NCBI GenBank assembly: GCA_016718205.1
Contig: JADKEB010000034.1
Location: forward strand, 186,001-250,000
Source: Saprospiraceae bacterium
Lineage (GTDB): Bacteria > Bacteroidota > Bacteroidia > Chitinophagales > Saprospiraceae
DNA: 64,000 nt
Direction: 5' to 3'
Positions 58,749 to 64,000 of this stretch are shown piece by piece. The translations under genes and the position numbers were made by a program. The stretch's first letter is position 1, and each line of letters opens with the position of its first letter. The notes beneath the pieces are model-generated. The model was given only the letters and a program-made list of their open reading frames with translations. It searched no databases and had not been told where the DNA came from.

Positions 58749-59291
58749 TTATTTGGCCACAACGACCTTTGCGTATCTGATGATTTTATCACTGAGCACA
58801 TATCCTTTCTCCACAGTATCGATAATCTTACCCTTCATTTCTTCACTCGGTGCGGGAATATCTGTGATAGCTTCATGCCACTCCGGATCAAAGTCTGCGC
58901 CGGTAGATTCCATGCTTTTCAGACCTTTATGCTCCAAAATGCTGTAGAGTTTTTGATATACCAACTGAACACCCTCACTAAATGTCTCTGCACCACTTTC
59001 GGCACTCTTTTTGGCTCGGTCAAAATCGTCAAGGACAGGAAGCAATGCTGAGATGGTCTCCTGAGCTGCTGTTTTCATAAGTTCAAAACGCTCCTTGACA
59101 CTTCTTTTTTTGAAGTTGTCAAATTCTGCAAAAAGCCTGAGATACTTATCCTTCGACTCATCCAGTTCGGCTTTTAGTGTTTCAATTTCTTTTTGCAATT
59201 CAATATTTTCAACTTCCTTTTTCTTTTTGGATTTTTTTTCTGAAGCTTCTTCAACTTGATTGGACATAAATTCTTTAATTTTATTGATCAT
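58749..59291 (-). CDS. grpE: Nucleotide exchange factor GrpE
   Basis: A 180-residue protein with a charged, lysine-rich start, a long coiled coil (LQKEIETLKAELDESKDKYL), the family segment RLFAEFDNFKKRSVKER, and a C-terminal beta part ending VEKGYVLSDKIIRYAKVVVAK. It speeds ADP release from DnaK. First gene of grpE-dnaJ. Confidence 0.95.
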   Translation of the reverse strand: MINKIKEFMSNQVEEASEKKSKKKKEVENIELQKEIETLKAELDESKDKYLRLFAEFDNFKKRSVKERFELMKTAAQETISALLPVLDDFDRAKKSAESGAETFSEGVQLVYQKLYSILEHKGLKSMESTGADFDPEWHEAITDIPAPSEEMKGKIIDTVEKGYVLSDKIIRYAKVVVAK

Positions 59292-59387
59292 ACAATTGTA
59301 ACAATAACTACGTTATCAATTTTATTGCCATTTTGATTTTTGGGTCAAAATGACAGAAATATTAGAAAATAGCTGCAAAAATGGCAC

Positions 59388-59924
59388 TTATTTTTCAGTC
59401 TGTTCTAATAGATAGCTCCTTATTTCAGAAATATCTTCATTTACAGAAAGTATCACTCCTTCCGGATTTATGAGATATTTGGTTGGTATTTCTCTTACAC
59501 CGTACAATTTGGCTATTTTACCGGAAAACCGATCCATTTCGCCAATATGATATGGCCATATTAATCCATCATTTTGAATTGCTTTCTCCCAACTTTCTTT
59601 TTTGGTTTCTATTCCTACACTGACAATCTGAAGACTTCCCGCACCTTTAAACTTTTTTTCTTTCATCTCATTGTACAAACTAACCAAATCCGGGCTTTCT
59701 CTCCTGCATGGACCGCACCAAGAGCCCCAAAAGTCCAACAACACGTATGAACCTCTAAGCTGAGATAAAGTAAAAGTGTCTCCGGAAAGCAAAGTTGATG
59801 TAAAATCCAAAGCTTTTTCGCCACTTTCGTACTTCGGAAGGCGATAGAAATAATTGATAATGTATCCTATTACCAAAACTATCAGGACAATATTTAGAAA
59901 CTTATTTATCGAAGACCAGTTCAT
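59388..59924 (-). CDS. TlpA-like membrane-anchored thioredoxin
   Basis: A 178-residue protein with an N-terminal membrane helix (FLNIVLIVLVIGYIINYFY) and a periplasmic thioredoxin domain with active site FWGSWCGPCRRESPDL and cis-proline region VREIPTKYLINPEG. It should reduce or oxidise disulfides in envelope proteins. It is separate from grpE (96 bases) and divergent from the glycosyltransferase gene. Confidence 0.9.
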   Translation of the reverse strand: MNWSSINKFLNIVLIVLVIGYIINYFYRLPKYESGEKALDFTSTLLSGDTFTLSQLRGSYVLLDFWGSWCGPCRRESPDLVSLYNEMKEKKFKGAGSLQIVSVGIETKKESWEKAIQNDGLIWPYHIGEMDRFSGKIAKLYGVREIPTKYLINPEGVILSVNEDISEIRSYLLEQTEK

Positions 59925-60006
59925 GATGTACGCTGATTATTTATACCACACTCCAATTAGTTGTGGTATTTTACAACAATCCTTTTTCTAATTGTGTTGC
60001 AAAAAC

Positions 60007-60876
60007 ATGCATGTAACAGGATTTAGCTTTATAAGAAATGCTATCAAATATGACTATCCCGTCGTAGAGGCTATTCAATCGATATTACCATTGTGTGATG
60101 ACTTTGTAGTGGCTGTAGGAAATTCGGATGATGAAACTCTACAACTGATCGAAAACATAGATCCTCAAAAGATTAAGATCATCCAAACAATATGGGATGA
60201 TACACTTCGCAAAGAAGGAAAGGTACTGGCTGTCGAAACGGATAAAGCTTTTCAGGCTATTTCTGAAAAAGCGGATTGGTGTATATATATTCAGGGAGAT
60301 GAAGTACTGCACGAAAAGTATCACGATGTGGTAAAATCGGCTATGGAGCAGTATGCTGAAGATGAAAGAGTAGATGGTCTTTTATTTGATTACCGGCATT
60401 TTTACGGCTCCTATGATTATATTGCCACGTCTTCGGCTTGGTATAAACATGAGGTTCGCATCATTCGCAACAATAAAAACATATATTCTTACCGGGACGC
60501 TCAGGGATTCAGAAAAAACAATAATGAAGTCCTGAATGTAAAACCTGTAAATGCTGTTATTCACCATTATGGTTGGGTAAAACCTCCTGTCAATATGCAA
60601 TTGAAACAAAAATATTTTCAGAAATTGTGGCATAATGATGAGTGGGTCAGGGATCATGTTTCTTCCGCAGATGAGTTTGATTATTCAGAAATTGACCGAT
60701 TGGAAATATTTAAAGGGAGTCATCCTGAAGTCATGCAAGAGAGAATAAAGAGATTGAACTGGAGGTTCTCACATGATATTTCCAGAAACAAAATCTCAGT
60801 GAAGGATAGATTAAAATACCTTGCTAAAAAATATCTTGGTAAAGATTTTTCGTATCAAAACTACCGAATTATTTGA
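60007..60876 (+). CDS. Family 2-like glycosyltransferase
   Basis: About 289 residues from the ATG at 60007 (MHVTGFSFIRNAIKYDYP); an earlier ATG at 59992 is also in frame. The N-terminal fold has VVEAIQSILPLCDDFVVAVG, and the nucleotide-sugar/metal site is in WCIYIQGDEVLHEKYHD (QGDE in place of DxD). The rest includes HEVRIIRNN and HHYGWVKPP. Acceptor and sugar are unknown. It is first in a rightward run of envelope genes. Confidence 0.8.
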   Translation: MHVTGFSFIRNAIKYDYPVVEAIQSILPLCDDFVVAVGNSDDETLQLIENIDPQKIKIIQTIWDDTLRKEGKVLAVETDKAFQAISEKADWCIYIQGDEVLHEKYHDVVKSAMEQYAEDERVDGLLFDYRHFYGSYDYIATSSAWYKHEVRIIRNNKNIYSYRDAQGFRKNNNEVLNVKPVNAVIHHYGWVKPPVNMQLKQKYFQKLWHNDEWVRDHVSSADEFDYSEIDRLEIFKGSHPEVMQERIKRLNWRFSHDISRNKISVKDRLKYLAKKYLGKDFSYQNYRII

Positions 60877-60933
60877 CAGAATGACCAATTATCGTACACT
60901 TAATAATTTTTCAATGAGAAAATCATTTTCTTT

Positions 60934-61938
60934 GTGGAAAGAAAACATTATAATTTGAAGTTTTCAGGCTATTTTTACAGATACTCAGCCGTGATTAAGT
61001 TGATTATCATCACGAGTATTCTGGCTTTAATGTATTACCAACTTACTACAGGAGAGGGACAAACATCTATAAAGTCTATATGGTTAAATAACAGGCAAGA
61101 GTTAAGGCCTGGATATTTATTGTTATGTATATGCCTGATGCCAGTCAACTGGTATCTTGAAGCCCTGAAATTCCAAAAACTGATGGCACCTCATATTTCG
61201 CTTACGCTTAAGGCATCTATAGTATCCGTCATCGGAGGCCTTGCTGCAGGCATCGTTACTCCGGGAAGAATCGGCGAATATGCAGGAAGACTGATCACAA
61301 CAGATCCGGAACATAAAACAGAAGTCATATCCGCCACATTACTTGGAAGTATTGCGCAGAATATCTGTAATATTGGCGGAGGTTTGTCGTTTAGTTATTT
61401 TTTTCTTAAATCTGTTTTTAATGTTACTTACTACAACACTTTTGCGTTTGTAGCAGGAGTGATGATACAAATAACCATGTTGATAGTGATATATTATCAT
61501 TTGCCACAATTGGCGCATATGATAGAAAAAATGTTGCCCTACAAGATCGTTTCAAAAATCAGCGCAAGAATTAAAACATTGGATATGTACAAAACCAATC
61601 TTTTACACAATGTGCTTGGATTGTCGTTTTTGAGGTATGTGGTGTACTTTTTGCAATATATTTTGATAATTTACTTTTTGAATGCGGAAAGTCATCTATT
61701 GGATATTGCCGGAAATGTAGCGGGTATTTATATGATACAAACAGGAATTCCTTTGCCGGCATTTCTTAGTATCATGGCACGCGGAGAGCTGGCCGTACTG
61801 GTGTGGTCAGGCTTGGGTATCAGCTGTGCTATAGCTCTGGCAGCAACATTTGCACTTTGGATCATCAATCTTATATTGCCGTCTTTAGCGGGATTGGCCG
61901 TTTTATACTTTGCTGATGTAAAAAAATATTTTAAATGA
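60934..61938 (+). CDS. Flippase-like / LPG synthase-TM (UPF0104) membrane protein
   Basis: A 334-residue protein with eight or so helices and the family features NWYLEALKFQKLM, GGLAAGIVTPGRIGEYAGR and, near the end, LPAFLSIMARGELAVLVW. It resembles the membrane half of lysylphosphatidylglycerol synthase (AglD/MprF-like), without the synthase domain, and may move or modify a lipid-linked sugar. It starts with GTG and overlaps the next gene by four bases. Confidence 0.78.
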   Translation: MERKHYNLKFSGYFYRYSAVIKLIIITSILALMYYQLTTGEGQTSIKSIWLNNRQELRPGYLLLCICLMPVNWYLEALKFQKLMAPHISLTLKASIVSVIGGLAAGIVTPGRIGEYAGRLITTDPEHKTEVISATLLGSIAQNICNIGGGLSFSYFFLKSVFNVTYYNTFAFVAGVMIQITMLIVIYYHLPQLAHMIEKMLPYKIVSKISARIKTLDMYKTNLLHNVLGLSFLRYVVYFLQYILIIYFLNAESHLLDIAGNVAGIYMIQTGIPLPAFLSIMARGELAVLVWSGLGISCAIALAATFALWIINLILPSLAGLAVLYFADVKKYFK

Positions 61939-62774
61939 ATCAATTCAGAACTATAACTTTGGTAGTATTGCTGGTGACCTTGTCAGTGATATTTTTTTCA
62001 TTTTCTGAAAGTACAAAGTCAATTTCAAATAATAACTGCAGCATTCAGAATGAAGCTTTTTCAGGAGGTGAACATTTAGTATACAAAATGTACTACAACC
62101 TTGGATTTATTTGGGTGCCTGCGGGAGAAGTAGTATTTACAGTGGAAGAAAAACTCGCCACTTATGAAATGAAGGCCATTGGTAAAACGTACAAAAGCTA
62201 TGACAAAATATTCAGGGTGAACGACTACTTTTGTTCCAGTGTGAACAAAGAAACGCTTTTCCCAAAAAACTTCGTCCGAATCATCGAAGAAGGTAGTTAC
62301 AGAATATTTGACAGTATTGCTTTTGATCAGACCAGAAATGTAGCGGTAAGTTTTCACGGGACGAAGAGAGAAGATGCAAAACCGCGAGTGCATCAGCTGG
62401 ATCAATGTATGCAGGATATAGTATCAAATATATATTACATGAGAAATCTCAATACTGACGGAATGAAAAAAGGGGATAAAATGGCCGTAAAAATGCTTTT
62501 TGATAAGGAGATATATCCTATCAATATCAGATATCATGGAAGTGAAAAAAAGGATATAAAAGATCTCGGCCAGTTTAAGACCATAAAAATACACCCCGAT
62601 CTGGTGGCAGGTAATGTGTTTAAGGATGGAGACAAAATGACCATCTGGATTTCTGACGATGCCAATAAACTCCCATTGATGATAGAATCTCCGGTATCCG
62701 TAGGCAGTGTAAAAGCGGTATTGAAATCATACAAAGGGTTGAAGTATCATCTTGATTCTGAAATAAAAGACTGA
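61935..62774 (+). CDS. DUF3108 domain-containing envelope protein
   Basis: A 279-residue protein with an N-terminal signal helix (ITLVVLLVTLSVIFFSFS). The body begins FSGGEHLVYKMYYNLGFIWVPAGEV, the typical DUF3108 opening, with later KMTIWISDDANKLPLMIES. The domain is thought to be a periplasmic beta-barrel-like fold of unknown function. It is translationally coupled to the flippase-like gene. Confidence 0.82.
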   Translation: MNQFRTITLVVLLVTLSVIFFSFSESTKSISNNNCSIQNEAFSGGEHLVYKMYYNLGFIWVPAGEVVFTVEEKLATYEMKAIGKTYKSYDKIFRVNDYFCSSVNKETLFPKNFVRIIEEGSYRIFDSIAFDQTRNVAVSFHGTKREDAKPRVHQLDQCMQDIVSNIYYMRNLNTDGMKKGDKMAVKMLFDKEIYPINIRYHGSEKKDIKDLGQFKTIKIHPDLVAGNVFKDGDKMTIWISDDANKLPLMIESPVSVGSVKAVLKSYKGLKYHLDSEIKD

Positions 62775-62791
62775 ATTCAAAATAAAGAGAA

Positions 62792-63397
62792 ATGATCAGA
62801 CTTGGTATAAAACAAATATTAATATCCACCATCCTTATATTAGGGCTGGGATTTGCCATGTGGTACTACATGAAAAATCATATCTTTAAAGTACAAGAGG
62901 CTGAAAGTTCTACATTGGTGCTTGAAAAAATCAAAACAGTCACCAAACTTATCACAGTGGAAGGACAGTTTTCAGAGTTGTATAATTATAAAGAATCGTA
63001 TGAATATGACTTTTTTAACCTTTTCAGCAAAAAAATCATTCTAAGGGTGACGGCAAAAGTTTCTGTAGGATATGATTTTGAAAAAGTCAATCTCACAGTA
63101 GACAGTCTGACAAAAACTATCACACTCAACGAAATGCCTCTTCCGGAAATACTTTCCATAGATCACGATCTCGACTACTATGATATCAGCCAAGGGACTT
63201 TCAATTCTTTTACCGTCGATGAATACAATATGATCAATAAAAGGGCCAAACAGCTCATCGCTACGAAAGCCAAAAACACTCCGCTGCTGACTGAGGCTGA
63301 AAAACAAAAGTCAGAATACATTAAGATGATGGAAATGGCCCTCAAAAGTGGTGGTTGGCAGCTGGTCGTAAAAAACCGCCCTGCACCTTTAAACTAA
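62792..63397 (+). CDS. DUF4230 domain-containing protein
   Basis: A 201-residue protein with an N-terminal membrane anchor (ILISTILILGLGFAMWYYM) and an extracytoplasmic domain with VTKLITVEGQFSEL, ILRVTAKVSVGYDFEKVNLT and EMPLPEILSIDHDLDYYD. The pattern matches DUF4230, a membrane-anchored family of unknown role. It lies 17 bases after the DUF3108 gene and 7 before the next start. Confidence 0.8.
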   Translation: MIRLGIKQILISTILILGLGFAMWYYMKNHIFKVQEAESSTLVLEKIKTVTKLITVEGQFSELYNYKESYEYDFFNLFSKKIILRVTAKVSVGYDFEKVNLTVDSLTKTITLNEMPLPEILSIDHDLDYYDISQGTFNSFTVDEYNMINKRAKQLIATKAKNTPLLTEAEKQKSEYIKMMEMALKSGGWQLVVKNRPAPLN

Positions 63398-63404
63398 TTC
63401 AGGG

Positions 63405-64000
63405 ATGACCAAAAAAATGTACAATCCATTTCTCATGTTGCTGCTATTAACGGCTGAAATGCTGTATAGTCAGGTGACAACCTCAGGTCAGTTAAGTACT
63501 AAAGATAATAAGCTATACATCGAAGCTAAAAAACTAACACTACAAGGAGATTTAAATAAGAGCAATAAAAAATATGAGGAACTATTAAAAGCCAACCCTT
63601 TTTTTATAGAAGGAATCCTCAGGCTGGCTACAAACTATCATTCTGTCAAGGAATACAAGAAATCAGAGATATTATTTAAGGAGGCCATCAAAAAAGCCCC
63701 GGATTTTGATTCAGAAATGTACTATTCATTAGCTATGGTATTACGGGATCAGCAAAAGAACGGCGAGGCCGTCAATCAATTGGAAAACTATATTGAGAAA
63801 GAAAAAAAAAATCCACTGAAGGTAAAAAAAGCAAAATTTATCAGTGAAGAGCTGAAGTTCAGAGAATATGCCTACAAAAATCCGGTTCCATTTATATCAA
63901 AAAGATTGGACGAAAATATCAACACCAAACAATCGGAGTATTCGCCGAGCTTAAGTCTGGATGATAGTGGTATGATATTTACACGAAACAACGGGCAGGA
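63405..64000 (+). CDS. TPR/PD40 exported protein, probably OmpA-type (partial)
   Basis: The ATG at 63405 opens a frame that runs off the window. A signal peptide (MYNPFLMLLLLTAEMLYSQ) is followed by TPR-like helices (KLTLQGDLNKSNKKYEELLK, YHSVKEYKKSEILFKEAIKK) and then SEYSPSLSLDDSGMIFTR, the start of a PD40/WD40-like beta-propeller repeat. In Bacteroidota this order usually ends in an OmpA peptidoglycan-binding domain, which would lie outside the window. Continuous without stop for 198 codons. Confidence 0.75.
   Translation, partial: MTKKMYNPFLMLLLLTAEMLYSQVTTSGQLSTKDNKLYIEAKKLTLQGDLNKSNKKYEELLKANPFFIEGILRLATNYHSVKEYKKSEILFKEAIKKAPDFDSEMYYSLAMVLRDQQKNGEAVNQLENYIEKEKKNPLKVKKAKFISEELKFREYAYKNPVPFISKRLDENINTKQSEYSPSLSLDDSGMIFTRNNGQ

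Noticed and set aside
1..64000. CRISPR arrays, tRNA and rRNA genes
   Set aside because: No regularly spaced identical repeats, no tRNA T-loop/acceptor pairs and no rRNA-like conserved segments were seen by eye.

Overview
The window reads as a chromosome segment of a low-GC member of the Bacteroidota, most likely of the Saprospiria/Saprospiraceae type. Supporting signs are a 1504-residue HYR-repeat/dockerin protein ending in a type IX secretion sorting domain, DUF3108 and DUF4230 envelope proteins, TAnnTTTG -7 promoter boxes in front of several genes, and an SSS transporter-MurQ pair. No rRNA, tRNA or CRISPR array was seen. Many genes, including normally conserved ones (uvrA, ctaA, dtd, cutC), are broken by one-base indels, often in homopolymers, and 4786-5130 is almost pure homopolymer. 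Some 'pseudogenes' are therefore probably assembly errors; others (an IS-interrupted gene, a type IIG methylase with internal deletions) look truly decayed.

Region 1-16.1 kb is accessory DNA. It holds a decayed Eco57I-like methylase system, a HipA-like kinase coupled to a DUF3037-like protein, a possible PD-(D/E)XK protein, an ISKra4-type insertion sequence inside an OB-fold gene, and an integrase/excisionase module. A second copy of the 3' end of mnmE lies at 9697-9934, and the intact mnmE starts at 16084. The DNA between the copies carries a TPR-LuxR regulator, a BNR-repeat exported protein and a lipoprotein. This layout is what integration at the 3' end of mnmE would leave.

Region 16-34 kb is core: mnmE and an inositol-phosphatase gene, transketolase, murQ with an SSS transporter, tdk, a rhomboid protease, the ilvD-ilvB-ilvN-ilvC operon for isoleucine/valine synthesis, cutC, a second rhomboid, upp and yraN. 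Region 34-42 kb is catabolic: two overlapping sulfatases and three consecutive amidohydrolases.

Region 43-51 kb carries what I think is the replication origin neighbourhood. An AT-rich gap between dtd and ctaA holds one perfect TTATCCACA box plus two TTATCAACA boxes and three near matches. About 3 kb away are two inverted copies of the ParB site parS (TGTTCCACGTGAAACA). uvrA and the large HYR adhesin follow. Region 55.7-64 kb holds rlmD, dnaJ, grpE, a TlpA-like thioredoxin and a rightward run of envelope genes.

At least four copies of one transposon-end sequence (GGGTGTATCCCATTTTT) occur. One is the ISKra4-type element; three are 105-157 bp non-autonomous copies with 8-bp target duplications. 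A different small element extended the tdk reading frame by four codons.
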